DNA of 64,000 nt from CAVQLX01 sp963811605 (GTDB lineage Bacteria > Desulfobacterota > Binatia > DP-6), in contig CAWESA010000020.1 in NCBI GenBank assembly GCA_963811605.1, positions 62,001 through 126,000 on the forward strand. Reading direction: 5' to 3'. Shown here in pieces: positions 16,987 to 26,150 of this stretch. Made by a program: the position numbers and the translations under genes. The notes under the pieces were generated by a model, which made no database searches, was not told the origin of the DNA, and was given only the letters and a program-made list of their open reading frames with translations. Numbering within the stretch: position 1 is the stretch's first letter; each line of letters begins with the position of its first letter.

Positions 16987-18708
16987 ATGGCCCTGAGCGA
17001 ATTCTGCGGTCGATATCATCCGGTCATCGTCGGGGGACTGGTCGTGGTCGTGACCTCGTACGGACGCTTCAACGTTCCTCCTGCCAGCCGTTCGTCGACG
17101 ACCTGGGCCCGCTACCACATCGTGGCCTGCCTCTACACGCTGGCCCTCTCGGTGACGTGGCTCCTCATCTCGAACCGCGAGATCACCGCTGCCTTGGCCA
17201 GGCAGACAAACGTAGCAGGGCTCGAGGCGCTCGATATTCGCGTCTACGCAGCAGTCCTCCTCACGCTCGTGGTCCAGGTTCCACCCTTCTCGACATTCGA
17301 CACGAAGATTCGCGGGGTCTTGCAGGAACTGGCTCGAATTCCCTGGGAAGCCAAACGTCTCAGCGCCGCACTTCAAGCGAGAACCTGGCTACCGGACGAA
17401 CGGTTTCAGGCTGACATACGCGAATTCCTATCGCGCGCCGGATTCGATCCGGCCGACGCGTCCTTTACTAGCGACCGCACCCCGCAGGCGTTGTGGACAC
17501 GCGTCACCGCGCTCCGGAGGTACGTCGATACCTGGCAGACCCGACGCGGCAAGTTTGCTGGGTTCTACTTCGCGAACCTCGAAACGATCTCGGAGCTGCA
17601 CACCCAATTCGCAAGCCTGGAGGCCAACGCCAAACGCGTCCTCCCGATATTGAAGGGATTGCGAGTTGCGGGCGTCGAGCCTTGCGCGGGTGCCATGGAG
17701 CGAGAGCTCGCACGCTCCTTCGTACTGGCGCTGGAGCGGTTGCAGACGGACTTGTGCGATCTCGTGTGCCGAGGCGTGCTTACCTGTGGCCTCACAGGCC
17801 GTTCCCGCCGTGCGGAGTTCGAGACCATCGGTTTTGTCGTGAACGTCACCCCGAGCCAGCTCTTCGACAATCTTTTGGGCCTCTATCTCGTGCTGATTGT
17901 CCTCTACATAGTCGTGCTGCGCCTTGCCGGCCGTCCAAACCCAGGAATTGCCGGACTTTCGATCGCAACCACGTATCTCATGGCAATAGCGATGGCCATG
18001 CTGCTGAAGCGAACCTCCTGGGCGCCGCAATTCCCCATCATGAACCGCGCCGTAGCAGGATGCGCCGCTTTCGCCTTTGCGTCGCTGTCGTCGTTCGGGC
18101 TCAGCGCCCTGACCACGGGCGGGGACGCGGGCGTGGCCTGGGACACGTTACACTCACGCCTGTGGCCCTGGGGGTTGATGTCGGCGGGACTCGCTGCGCT
18201 CGTGACCTGGAGACTGGACCTCGACGATGAACCGGGTCGGCAACGGCAGGACGCAATGGCGGCCGCGGTGGCGTGCATGCTGCTCGCGATACCCGTCGTC
18301 TTCCTGCTTCAGAGCAACCCCTGCAATGGAGCCTGTGATCCGCCACCCTACTGGCGCGTCATGTTGACCGCGTCGGTGATGGGCGCGCTCGTCGGATGGT
18401 TCGTTCCCAGCTGGTATCGACGGCCGGAGATCATGACGAGCGAATACGCGGGATGGAAGCTCATCGTAACCGTGCGGCGGGTCGCCGATGCTTTCGTCGC
18501 GTTCGTCGAGGGAATACCGGCGCGGGCCAACGGCACGCCGAAGGCGGCAGCCGTGAACGTACCCCTCGCCATCGAGGAAGGTTCGACCGACGATGCGATC
18601 GCCGAGGCCATCCGGAAGGCACGCGCGTGGATCGACGCGCAGACAACGACGATCCCCCGGGAGTCTGGGGCGCTATCCCGCAGCGATGCTTCGGGACTCG
18701 CCGCGTAG
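16987..18708 (+). CDS. Uncharacterised multi-pass membrane protein with large cytoplasmic helical domain
   Basis: 573 residues, unknown family. Hydrophobic spans are visible at about 12-28, 43-61 and 84-101, then a soluble, mainly helical region (about 105-290) with Arg/Glu-rich stretches, then six more spans (about 294-313, 321-340, 356-375, 394-408, 423-441, 458-476). The last ends in GWFVPSWYRR before a cytoplasmic tail of about 95 residues (DDAIAEAIRKARAWIDAQ). Cys445 and Cys450 (CNGAC) lie in an external loop. Codon use is more A/T-tolerant than the neighbours, suggesting transfer. It is alone in its direction, flanked by the alaC operon and a convergent PfpI gene. No catalytic motif is seen, so a sensor or transport role is only a guess. 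Confidence 0.85.
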   Translation: MALSEFCGRYHPVIVGGLVVVVTSYGRFNVPPASRSSTTWARYHIVACLYTLALSVTWLLISNREITAALARQTNVAGLEALDIRVYAAVLLTLVVQVPPFSTFDTKIRGVLQELARIPWEAKRLSAALQARTWLPDERFQADIREFLSRAGFDPADASFTSDRTPQALWTRVTALRRYVDTWQTRRGKFAGFYFANLETISELHTQFASLEANAKRVLPILKGLRVAGVEPCAGAMERELARSFVLALERLQTDLCDLVCRGVLTCGLTGRSRRAEFETIGFVVNVTPSQLFDNLLGLYLVLIVLYIVVLRLAGRPNPGIAGLSIATTYLMAIAMAMLLKRTSWAPQFPIMNRAVAGCAAFAFASLSSFGLSALTTGGDAGVAWDTLHSRLWPWGLMSAGLAALVTWRLDLDDEPGRQRQDAMAAAVACMLLAIPVVFLLQSNPCNGACDPPPYWRVMLTASVMGALVGWFVPSWYRRPEIMTSEYAGWKLIVTVRRVADAFVAFVEGIPARANGTPKAAAVNVPLAIEEGSTDDAIAEAIRKARAWIDAQTTTIPRESGALSRSDASGLAA

Positions 18709-18804
18709 CCCAACTGGCACCGAGCCGACGGGTCGTCTCCTCGGGGATCTACCACCCGTGTCGCCCTGAACGGGCCGCAGCCGACACAGGACGACGGTCA
18801 GGGC

Positions 18805-19440
18805 TCAGCTCCTCCCGATCGCGATGCGTCGCCGGTTGTCCTCCGGGTACGGGTACTCCATGTGCCGCGCCGCCGCGCGGGCGATCGGCTCGCCGTGGAT
18901 GCGCGCCACCACGCGCAGGGCGAGGTCGATACCGGCGGAGATCCCCGCCGACGTCAGCACGGTGCCGTCCTCCACCACGTGCAGCTCGCGCTCGACGGTG
19001 ACGCGCGGAAACGACTCGGCCATCCAGTCGAGCGACCGCCAGTGCGTGGTGGCGTGGCGACCGTCGAGCAGACCGGCGTGCCCGAGCAGCATGGAGCCCG
19101 TGCACACCGAGGTCAGCAGGGAGACCTGGCGGCCGCGATCGCCGATCCAGGCGAGCAGCGCGGGATTGTGGATCTGGCGACGCGTTCCCCAGCCGCCGGG
19201 CACGACCAGGATGTCGAGCGGTGGACAGTCGGCCACGGTGACGTCCGGCGTCACCCGCAGGCCGCCGGTCGCCACCACCACGTCGGATCGCTCCGCGACC
19301 AGGAGGAGCCGGAACGGCGACGGCTCCTCGCGCCGCCGTGATTCGTCGAGCCGGGTGACGGAGAAGACCTCGAAGGGTCCGCAGAAGTCGAGGACCTCGA
19401 CGTCGTCGAAGACCAGGATACCGACACGCTGGCGTTCCAT
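18805..19440 (-). CDS. DJ-1/PfpI family protein (isonitrile hydratase/InhA-like)
   Basis: 211 residues of DJ-1/PfpI fold. The nucleophile elbow Cys113 lies in LTSVCTGSMLLGHAGLLDG, and the Glu partner region is FDDVEVLDFCGPFEVFS. The C-terminus (TSAGISAGIDLALRVVARIHG) matches members related to isonitrile hydratase and to the ligand domain of GlxA regulators. It lies three bases after the regulator gene stop, so both are co-transcribed; it is a clear paralogue of that regulator's N-terminal domain. Substrate is unknown. Confidence 0.88.
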   Translation of the reverse strand: MERQRVGILVFDDVEVLDFCGPFEVFSVTRLDESRRREEPSPFRLLLVAERSDVVVATGGLRVTPDVTVADCPPLDILVVPGGWGTRRQIHNPALLAWIGDRGRQVSLLTSVCTGSMLLGHAGLLDGRHATTHWRSLDWMAESFPRVTVERELHVVEDGTVLTSAGISAGIDLALRVVARIHGEPIARAAARHMEYPYPEDNRRRIAIGRS

Positions 19441-19443
19441 GGC

Positions 19444-20436
19444 TCAGCTCGCCGCCCGGAAGCGGATGCGGTAGTCGCTGGGCGCGACGTGCAGCTGGCG
19501 CAGGAACGCGCGGCGCATCGTCTCGGCCGTCCCGAAGCCGCAGTCCACGGCGATCGCATCGACACCGTCGGCCGAGTCCTCCAGGCGCCGCCGCGCCGCC
19601 TCGACCCGCACTTGCTCCACGTAGTGCGCCGGCGTCATGCCGACCTCGCGCTGGAAGACGCGGGCGAAGTTGCGGGGGCTCATCGCCACCCGGTGCGCCA
19701 GCGCGGGCACCGCGCAGTCGGCGCCAGGATGATCGACGATCCACGCCTGCAGCTCCCGGACCGGCTGCCGGTCCGCAGCCTGCACCGCGAGCTGCGCGCT
19801 GAACTGCGACTGGCCACCGGGCCGGCGGAGGAAGAGCACCATCTGCCGCGCCACCTGCAGCGCCAGCTCGCGTCCGAGATCCTCCTCCACCAGCGCCAGG
19901 GCCAGGTCCATCCCCGCGGTCACCCCGGCCGACGTGTAGACGTTTCCGTCCCGCACGAAGATCGGATCGGGCTCGACGCGCACGCGCGGGTAGCGCTCCG
20001 CGAGCGTCTGGCACCACATCCAGTGCGTCGTCGCACGGCGACCGTCGAGGAGCCCCGCCTCCGCGAGGAGGAAGCTCCCGGAGCATACCGACCCGAGCCG
20101 GCGGGCGCGTGGCGCCAGGCGACGGATGGCCGCCAGCAGGCCTCGGTCCTTGAGCGCGTCGGCGGTGCCCATCCCACCCGCCACCAGAAGGGTGTCGATG
20201 CCGCCCCGGACCGTGCCGAGGGCACGGCGGGCGACGATGCCGACACCCGACTGCGTCTCGAGCGGGCCCGCGCGCCGCGCGAGGACCTCGGTGGTGTACG
20301 GGACGGCTTCCCCGATCCGGGTACCCAGCGCCGCCGCGGTCGCGAAGACCTCGAGCGGGCCGATCACGTCGACGGCGTTGGCACCGGGATACGCCACCAG
20401 GGCGACGTGTCGTGGAGACGGTGTGCGGAGCGACAT
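19444..20436 (-). CDS. GlxA-type AraC-family transcriptional regulator with DJ-1/PfpI domain
   Basis: 330 residues. The N-terminal DJ-1-like domain (about 10-195) includes GSVCSGSFLLAEAGLLDG and TSAGVTAGMDLALALVEE. A C-terminal AraC-type double helix-turn-helix (about 225-325) has MSPRNFARVFQREVGMTPAHYVE and AIAVDCGFGTAETMRRAFLR. The ATG at 20436 is chosen since the family starts near MSLRTPSPRHVALVAYPG. It likely controls its own two-gene operon in response to a small molecule; the ligand cannot be told. The gap to the downstream gene is three bases. Confidence 0.93.
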   Translation of the reverse strand: MSLRTPSPRHVALVAYPGANAVDVIGPLEVFATAAALGTRIGEAVPYTTEVLARRAGPLETQSGVGIVARRALGTVRGGIDTLLVAGGMGTADALKDRGLLAAIRRLAPRARRLGSVCSGSFLLAEAGLLDGRRATTHWMWCQTLAERYPRVRVEPDPIFVRDGNVYTSAGVTAGMDLALALVEEDLGRELALQVARQMVLFLRRPGGQSQFSAQLAVQAADRQPVRELQAWIVDHPGADCAVPALAHRVAMSPRNFARVFQREVGMTPAHYVEQVRVEAARRRLEDSADGVDAIAVDCGFGTAETMRRAFLRQLHVAPSDYRIRFRAAS

Positions 20437-20506
20437 GCCGGCAGGATCACAGCCTGGCGGGTTGGCTGCAAGGACAGTGATCCAACGGATCCGGCCAGAT
20501 CGGCGA

Positions 20507-21238
20507 TCAGGCGGCGAGGTGGCGGCGCAGGAAGGCGACCGCCCGCGGCCAGGCATCCGCCGCGGCGTCCGGCCGATAGACGTCGGGGCGCGTATCGTTG
20601 AAGAACGCGTGGCCCGCCCCGGCATAGCTCCGGAGCTCGAATGACTTGCCGCCCGTCGTCAGGATGCGCCGGAGCTCCTCGACGTCGGCGGGGGGGATGA
20701 GCTCATCCTCCGCGCCGAACAGCCCCAGGTAGGGACACGCGAGCCGCGGGGCCAGGTCGAGCGGGCTGGCCGGCTTGCGCTCGTTCCGCTCCGTGTAGCG
20801 CAGCATCCCGTACCACGACACGCAGGCGGCCAGACCGGGCACGGTGCAGGCTGCCATCAAGGAGTACTGGCCGCCCAGACAGAATCCCGTGATGCCGACC
20901 GGCCGCCCGGCCGTCTCTGGCCGGCGCGCCAGGTAGGCAACCGCGGCGCCGAGATCGGCCAGCACGCGAGGATCCGGCAGCGCCGCGATGCACCGGAACA
21001 CGGCCGCCATGTCGGGGAGGTCGGGCGTGCCTTCCCGGCTGTAGAGATCGACCGCGAGCGTGAAGAAGCCCTCGGCCGCACAGCGGTGCGCGATGTCCCG
21101 GTAGTGCCGGGAGAGCCCGCGCACGTCGGGGATGAGCACCAGGCCAGGAATGGTCGCCGTGTCCGCCGGCCACGCGGCATGAGCGCGCAGCGTGTCGCCG
21201 TCGCGCTGGTACGAGACGTCGTCGCTCTGGACCATCAT
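20507..21238 (-). CDS. Dienelactone hydrolase family protein
   Basis: 243-residue alpha/beta hydrolase. The nucleophile is Cys120 in GFCLGGQYS, a hallmark of dienelactone hydrolases; the acid lies in AEDELIPP and the histidine in GAGHAFFND. The N-terminal ELR-type strand (LVLIPDVRGLSRHYRDIA) fits the family. It may open lactone intermediates of aromatic catabolism or act as a general carboxymethyl esterase. The start overlaps the HAD stop codon (ATGATG over TGA), so the two genes are coupled. Confidence 0.9.
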   Translation of the reverse strand: MMVQSDDVSYQRDGDTLRAHAAWPADTATIPGLVLIPDVRGLSRHYRDIAHRCAAEGFFTLAVDLYSREGTPDLPDMAAVFRCIAALPDPRVLADLGAAVAYLARRPETAGRPVGITGFCLGGQYSLMAACTVPGLAACVSWYGMLRYTERNERKPASPLDLAPRLACPYLGLFGAEDELIPPADVEELRRILTTGGKSFELRSYAGAGHAFFNDTRPDVYRPDAAADAWPRAVAFLRRHLAA

Positions 21239-21957
21239 CGGCCTCCCTCGCACAGCGCACGCGCCAGCGCCGCCACGTCCGGCGCCGTCGGACAGTCGAC
21301 GCCGTCCCAGTCCCCGTACGGATCCAGCAGCAGGCCGTGCAGCCCGGCGCGCCGTGCGCCGACCACGTCGACCGCGTAGAGGTCACCGACGTGCAGCGTG
21401 CGCTCGGGACGCGCACCGATCAGGTCGAGCGCATGCCGGAAGATCGCCGGGTCGGGCTTCTCCGAGCCCACCCGCGACGAATCGACCACCGCGTCGAGGT
21501 GCTCGCCCAGGCCCAGCGCGCCGAGACCCTCCTCCACCGTACCGTCCGAGTTGCTGACGACGACGAGGCGAAGGCCCGCCGCGCGCAGCTCGCGCAGCGC
21601 CGCCGGCACGCCGGGCAGGACCTGCGACCAGAGCCGGCGGGTCCCGATCTCGTGCTTGAGCGTGCGCACGATGCCCGGCGCGAGCGCGTCGGCGGCCGCA
21701 CGCTCGAGGCCGAGTCGGGTGAGGATGCAGCCCACGTAGACGGTGAACGTGTCGCGTCCCTCGCTCGAGCCGCCGCTGGCGAGAAACGCCGACACCGGCG
21801 GGCGCGCCGCCGCCTCGGCCCGGACCAGGCGTTCGACCGGGGCGGTCACCCCCACGTCCGCCAGGGCCTGGCACACCAGGTCGTGATCGAGCGTGATGAG
21901 CGTGTTGCCGGCGTCGAGGAAGACGGCGTCGAGATCGGCGCGGGAGGGCGGAAGCAT
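21235..21957 (-). CDS. HAD-superfamily hydrolase
   Basis: 240 residues with all four HAD motifs: DAGNT (nucleophile Asp15), VVVSNSD, the Lys in GSEKPDPAIF and GDLYAVDVVGARRAG. The helical cap between motifs I and II marks a subfamily I phosphatase, with a resemblance to phosphoglycolate and other small-molecule phosphatases. It is first of a two-gene unit with the dienelactone hydrolase. Substrate is not predictable. Confidence 0.9.
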   Translation of the reverse strand: MLPPSRADLDAVFLDAGNTLITLDHDLVCQALADVGVTAPVERLVRAEAAARPPVSAFLASGGSSEGRDTFTVYVGCILTRLGLERAAADALAPGIVRTLKHEIGTRRLWSQVLPGVPAALRELRAAGLRLVVVSNSDGTVEEGLGALGLGEHLDAVVDSSRVGSEKPDPAIFRHALDLIGARPERTLHVGDLYAVDVVGARRAGLHGLLLDPYGDWDGVDCPTAPDVAALARALCEGGR

Positions 21958-22043
21958 CGAGCGCGACGCCTAGCGCGCGCCGGGCACGCGGGCAAACCGC
22001 CGCCGGTTGCTCGGGCCGACCGGCCGTGTCAGGACCGTGTGAC

Positions 22044-22835
22044 ATGTCGGACCTGCGCTACGAGCAACACGACGGCATCGGCGTCGTCACGCTCGACCGC
22101 CCGGAGCGGCTGAACGCCATCACCTTCGACATGCTCGACGCGCTGGCCCGCACGCTGGCCGAGGCCGACCGTGATCCGGAGGTGCGCTGCCTCGTGCTCA
22201 CGGGTGCCGGCAAGGGCTTCTGCAGCGGGCTCGACCTGAAGGACGCCGCGCAGGGAAAGGGCATCGGCGGGGCGCTCGCCGGCGGTGGCGCGAGCCACAT
22301 GGGGACACGCGATCTGCCCACCGTCGTCCTGCACGAGCTCGACACGCCGATGCTGTGCGCCATCAACGGCGCCGCGGCCGGCTACGGGCTCGACCTCGCC
22401 CTCGGCTGCGACATCCGGCTCATGAGCGACCAGGCCAAGCTGCTGCCCGGGTTCGCCAAGCGCGGCATCCTGCCGGAGAGCGGGGGCACCTGGTACCTCC
22501 CGAGGCTGGTGGGCTGGGCGCGCGCCTGCGAGATCGCATTCCTGGCCGACGATCTCGACGCCGAGCGCGCGCAGGCGCTCGGCCTGGTGAACGTCGTGGT
22601 ACCCGCCGCCGACCTCATGGCGGAGACGATGCGGTGGGCAGGCAAGATCGCGGCCAACGCTCCGCTCGCGCTGCGCGCCATCAAGCGCTTGTACCGCCAC
22701 GGCCTGACCGAGGACTTCGCCTCGCATTCGCACCACGTTCTGATGCAGCTGATGCTCCTGGTCCGTTCGCAGGACTTCCAGGAAGGCCTGCAGGCGTTCG
22801 TGGAACGCCGCCCGCCCCGCTTCGCCGGGCGCTGA
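22044..22835 (+). CDS. Enoyl-CoA hydratase/isomerase family protein
   Basis: 263-residue crotonase. LTGAGKGFCSGLDLKDA and NGAAAGYGLDLALGCD form the oxyanion hole. The GGGxE glutamate of classical hydratases is Asp here (GYGLDLA), while the second acidic site (RGILPESGGTWYLPRLVG) is kept, so activity may differ from hydration. The ATG at 22044 follows SD-like AGGA; an in-frame GTG at 22026 is an alternative. It starts a rightward group with MBL, SnoaL-like and SDR genes, and ends five bases before the MBL gene. Confidence 0.9.
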   Translation: MSDLRYEQHDGIGVVTLDRPERLNAITFDMLDALARTLAEADRDPEVRCLVLTGAGKGFCSGLDLKDAAQGKGIGGALAGGGASHMGTRDLPTVVLHELDTPMLCAINGAAAGYGLDLALGCDIRLMSDQAKLLPGFAKRGILPESGGTWYLPRLVGWARACEIAFLADDLDAERAQALGLVNVVVPAADLMAETMRWAGKIAANAPLALRAIKRLYRHGLTEDFASHSHHVLMQLMLLVRSQDFQEGLQAFVERRPPRFAGR

Positions 22836-22839
22836 CCGC

Positions 22840-23751
22840 GTGCGACGCGTCCACCGACACGGCTTCGCCGTGGCCGTCGTGCTGCTCGCGATCGCCGCGG
22901 GCGCGGTGTGGTGGCGCATCGGCGCCGTCACGCTCGAGCCCGTGGCGCCCGACCTCTACCTGCTCACGGGCGTGGGAGGAAACGTGACGGTGCTGATCAC
23001 CAAAGCCGGGGCGGCGGTGGTCGACTCGATGAGCTTCGTACGCCAGGGTCGCGCCATCAGGGAGCGCATCCGCGCCCTCACGCCCAAGCCGGTGGTCGCG
23101 TTGCTCAACACCCACTACCACTTCGACCATACGCACGGGAATCCGGCCTTCGAGCCCGGCACCCAGGTCATCTCCACGCTGCGCACGTTGCAGCGCCTGC
23201 GGTCGCTGGACGACGACTTCTGGCACGAGGCGCCGGCCCGCAAGCTGCTGCCCGGCACGATCCTCGACGGCAGCATCGACATCAACGTCGGCGGCAAGAC
23301 CGTGCGCGCGCTGTACCTGGGCCGCGGGCACACCGACGGCGATCTGGTGGTCCTGTTCGTCGAGGATCGCGTCCTCGCTGCCGGCGACCTCTTCTTCAAC
23401 GGGTACTGGCCGAACATCGACCTCGAGGGCGGGGCGAGCGTCGAGGAGTGGTCGGCCACCCTCGACCGCGTGCTCGCCCTCGACTTCGACCGCGTGATCC
23501 CGGGCCACGGTCCGATCTCGGATCGCGCCGGCCTCGAGCGCTTCCGCGATTTCCTGCGCTCGCTGTGGACGCAGACGGAAGCCGTCGTGGCGCGCGGCGG
23601 ATCGGTCGCCGACGCCCGGCGCGAGATCGACCTCGCCGGCTTCGGCATGCGACCGCTCTGGTTCGCGCCCTATCTGAACCGCCGCTTCGTGATCGGACGC
23701 ACGTTCGAGGAAGCCAGCCGCGACGCCGGCAGCAACCGGAGCCAGCCATGA
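22840..23751 (+). CDS. Membrane-anchored or exported metallo-beta-lactamase-fold hydrolase
   Basis: 303 residues from GTG. A hydrophobic segment at about 8-24 (GFAVAVVLLAIAAGAVWW) is a signal anchor. The metal site NTHYHFDHTHGN gives HxHxDH, with further ligands in GRGHTDGD, AAGDLFF and PGHGPISD. It resembles class B3/cyclase-type MBL proteins rather than RNases or glyoxalases. Substrate unknown. The stop overlaps the next ATG (ATGA). Confidence 0.9.
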   Translation: MRRVHRHGFAVAVVLLAIAAGAVWWRIGAVTLEPVAPDLYLLTGVGGNVTVLITKAGAAVVDSMSFVRQGRAIRERIRALTPKPVVALLNTHYHFDHTHGNPAFEPGTQVISTLRTLQRLRSLDDDFWHEAPARKLLPGTILDGSIDINVGGKTVRALYLGRGHTDGDLVVLFVEDRVLAAGDLFFNGYWPNIDLEGGASVEEWSATLDRVLALDFDRVIPGHGPISDRAGLERFRDFLRSLWTQTEAVVARGGSVADARREIDLAGFGMRPLWFAPYLNRRFVIGRTFEEASRDAGSNRSQP

Positions 23752-24167
23752 CCGACGAGGAGGTCGACGACCGCGTGTCCATCCGCGAGCTGCTCCTGCG
23801 CTATGCGCGGGGCGTGGACGCCCGTGACCTGGGCGCGGTGGCGTCCTGCTTCACCCACGACGCAGCCTATCGCGGCACGCTCGCGACCGGCACGATCGCC
23901 GACGCCCTCGCGGCGCTGCCCGCGGCCATGCGACGCTACACCGCCACCCGTCACGCCATCACCGCCCACAGCGTCGAGATCGACGGCGAGACCGCGCGCA
24001 GCACCGCGGACTGCACGGCGCAGCACTGGCTCCCCGGCGGCGGCTGCCACACCGTCGGCGTGCGCTATCGCGATGACCTGGTCCGCGACGCCGGCGGCTG
24101 GCGCATCGCCCGTCGCGACGTCGAGCACCTGTGGACGCGCGGCGATCGGGAGGACGACGATGGCTGA
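23748..24167 (+). CDS. SnoaL/NTF2-like fold protein
   Basis: 139 residues with the cone-shaped NTF2 pattern: IRELLLRYARGVDARDLGAVASCFTHDAAYRG at the N-terminus and WRIARRDVEHLW at the end. Members serve as small hydrolases, isomerases or dehydratase-like proteins of polyketide and steroid/aromatic degradation. It is coupled to the upstream MBL gene by ATGA and overlaps the SDR by eight bases, so it probably acts on the same compound. Confidence 0.85.
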   Translation: MTDEEVDDRVSIRELLLRYARGVDARDLGAVASCFTHDAAYRGTLATGTIADALAALPAAMRRYTATRHAITAHSVEIDGETARSTADCTAQHWLPGGGCHTVGVRYRDDLVRDAGGWRIARRDVEHLWTRGDREDDDG

Positions 24168-24996
24168 TCGCAAGGTCGCGTTCATCACCGGCGCGAGCCG
24201 TGGCATCGGCCGCGGATGCGCCCTGGAGCTGGCGCGCCGCGACTTCGACCTCGCGCTCACGGCCCGCACGGTGACGGGCGCCGAGCGGCTCGAGCATTCG
24301 TCGACGATCCGCCGATCCGCCACCGACCCGCTCGCGGGCACGCTCCGGGAAACGGCACGCGACGCGGCCGCCCTCGGCGCCGCCACGCTGGTGGCCCCGC
24401 TCGACCTGGCCGACCCCGCCGCGCCCGCCGCCGCCGTGGACGCGGCGGTGGCGAGATTCGGGCGGATCGACGTGCTGGTCAACAACGGGCGCTACGTCGG
24501 CCCCGGGCACATGGACGCCTTCGAGGACACGCCGCTGGCCCTGATCGAGCAGATGTTCCGCTGCAACGTCTTCGCGGCGCTCGACCTGATCAAGCGCTGC
24601 CTGCCCCTGTGGAAGCGCCAGGGCGGTGGCATCGTGATCAACATCACGTCGAGCGCGGGACAGCGAGAGACGCCGGCGGCGATCGGGCAGGGCGGCTGGG
24701 GCCTCGGCTACTCGATCACCAAGGCCGCCTTCGGTCGCATGATCCCGGGCCTCGCCAAGGAGCTGCGCCCGTACAACGTCGCGGTGATCGGCCTCATGCC
24801 AGGGTTCGTCGCCACCGAGCGGATGGCGGCGGAGCTGGCGGAGTTCGGCTTCGACGCGTCGAAAGGTCTGCCCACATCGAATCCCGGAAGGGTCTGCGCC
24901 ATGCTCGCCACGGCGTCCGATCCGATGTTCTTCTCCGGCCGCGATGTCCACGGGCCCACCTTCCACGCCGAGCATGCCCTGACGCGTTTCACCTGA
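24160..24996 (+). CDS. Short-chain dehydrogenase/reductase (SDR)
   Basis: 278-residue Rossmann oxidoreductase. FITGASRGIGRG is the NAD(P) motif, VLVNNGRY the structural NNxG-like segment (NNG rather than NNAG), and Ser in NITSSAG with Tyr/Lys in GYSITKAAF form the catalytic triad. The ATG at 24160 overlaps the SnoaL-like gene. Probably oxidises or reduces an alcohol/ketone intermediate in the same pathway as its neighbours. Confidence 0.92.
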   Translation: MADRKVAFITGASRGIGRGCALELARRDFDLALTARTVTGAERLEHSSTIRRSATDPLAGTLRETARDAAALGAATLVAPLDLADPAAPAAAVDAAVARFGRIDVLVNNGRYVGPGHMDAFEDTPLALIEQMFRCNVFAALDLIKRCLPLWKRQGGGIVINITSSAGQRETPAAIGQGGWGLGYSITKAAFGRMIPGLAKELRPYNVAVIGLMPGFVATERMAAELAEFGFDASKGLPTSNPGRVCAMLATASDPMFFSGRDVHGPTFHAEHALTRFT

Positions 24997-25049
24997 CCCG
25001 CTTCCCGCTCGGGGTTGAATGCATCCTCTCGACCCCCTAAATCCGTCGC

Positions 25050-26099
25050 ATGGCCGAGCGCGTGCAGGCAGCGAACCCCACCGACGCGGTCGCGAGCCCC
25101 GGACTCGGCGGCTTGCTCGACAACTGGCGACACATCCTCGCCCAGGGCAACCTGCCGGCCGGCCGGGCGATCGACGGGGTGTCGCGCTGGCTGCTGATCA
25201 CCCGCGCCTGCGTGTTCTCGATGACGATCACGTCGGCGCTGATCGGCGGTCTCCTGGCGGCGACCGCGCCCGCGGCCAACTGGGGCTACTTCGCCCTGGC
25301 GCTCAGCGGACTCGTCCTGGCCCATGCCGCCAACAACATGATCAACGACTGGTTCGACACCGCCGGCGGCGTCGACACCAGCGAGTACACGCGGGCGCTC
25401 TACGCGCCGCATCCCCTGCTGTCGGGTCTGATCTCGAAGAAGGGGCTGATCGCCAGCATCGCCGCCGTCAACCTGGCCGACCTCGCCATCCTGATCGCGC
25501 TCGTGTCGGCACGTGGCTGGCCGGTCGCGGCCTTCGCCCTCGCCGGCCTCTTCATCAGCGTGTTCTACGTCGCGCCGCCGCTCAAGCTGAAGCACCATGG
25601 CCTCGGCGAGCCGGGGGTGTTCGTGGTCTGGGGTCCGCTCATGATCGGCGGCACCTACTACGTCACGGCCGGTACGATCCCGCCGTGGGTCTGGGTCGCC
25701 AGCCTGCCGTACGCCATCAGCGTCACCACGGTGCTGATCGGGAAGCATGTCGACAAGTTCGAGCAGGACTCGGCGCGCGGCATCCGCACCCTGCCCGTGC
25801 TCCTCGGCAAGGAGGCGTCGCTGCGCCTCAACCAGGCGCTGATGATCGCCTTCTACCCCATCGTCGTCGGGCTGGTGGGGTTCGGGTACCTGGGCGCCGG
25901 CGTGCTGCTGTCGCTCTGCGCGCTACCGCGGCTGGTGCAGGTCTTGAAGGCGTACTCGCGGCCGAAGCCCGCGGCGCCGCCGCCCAACTTCCGCATCTGG
26001 CCGCTGTGGTACGTCGCCCTCGCCTTCCACCACAACAAGCTGGCGGGCGGCCTGTTCGTTCTCGGCCTGGTGCTGAACCTGGGGCTCGGTCTCGGCTAG
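25050..26099 (+). CDS. UbiA-family prenyltransferase, membrane-bound
   Basis: 349 residues with about eight transmembrane helices. The two Asp-rich motifs are NNMINDWFDTAGGVD (first) and IGKHVDKFEQD (second), which bind Mg-prenyl diphosphate. The overall pattern recalls MenA-type dihydroxynaphthoate prenyltransferases, but no men or ubi genes flank it. It could equally modify another aromatic or lipid acceptor. It is 53 bases downstream of the SDR in the same direction. Confidence 0.85.
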   Translation: MAERVQAANPTDAVASPGLGGLLDNWRHILAQGNLPAGRAIDGVSRWLLITRACVFSMTITSALIGGLLAATAPAANWGYFALALSGLVLAHAANNMINDWFDTAGGVDTSEYTRALYAPHPLLSGLISKKGLIASIAAVNLADLAILIALVSARGWPVAAFALAGLFISVFYVAPPLKLKHHGLGEPGVFVVWGPLMIGGTYYVTAGTIPPWVWVASLPYAISVTTVLIGKHVDKFEQDSARGIRTLPVLLGKEASLRLNQALMIAFYPIVVGLVGFGYLGAGVLLSLCALPRLVQVLKAYSRPKPAAPPPNFRIWPLWYVALAFHHNKLAGGLFVLGLVLNLGLGLG

Positions 26100-26115
26100 A
26101 CGGGCGCCTCTTCCC

Positions 26116-26133
26116 CGGCGGCCACGGCCGCCG
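26116..26133. terminator. Hairpin between convergent genes
   Basis: CGGCGGC and GCCGCCG flank CACG in an 18-base perfect hairpin between the ends of the convergent UbiA and acyl-CoA dehydrogenase genes. There is no U-tract, so a terminator role is suggested by position only. Confidence 0.35.
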
Positions 26134-26150
26134 TGCGCCCTTCTCCCGGC

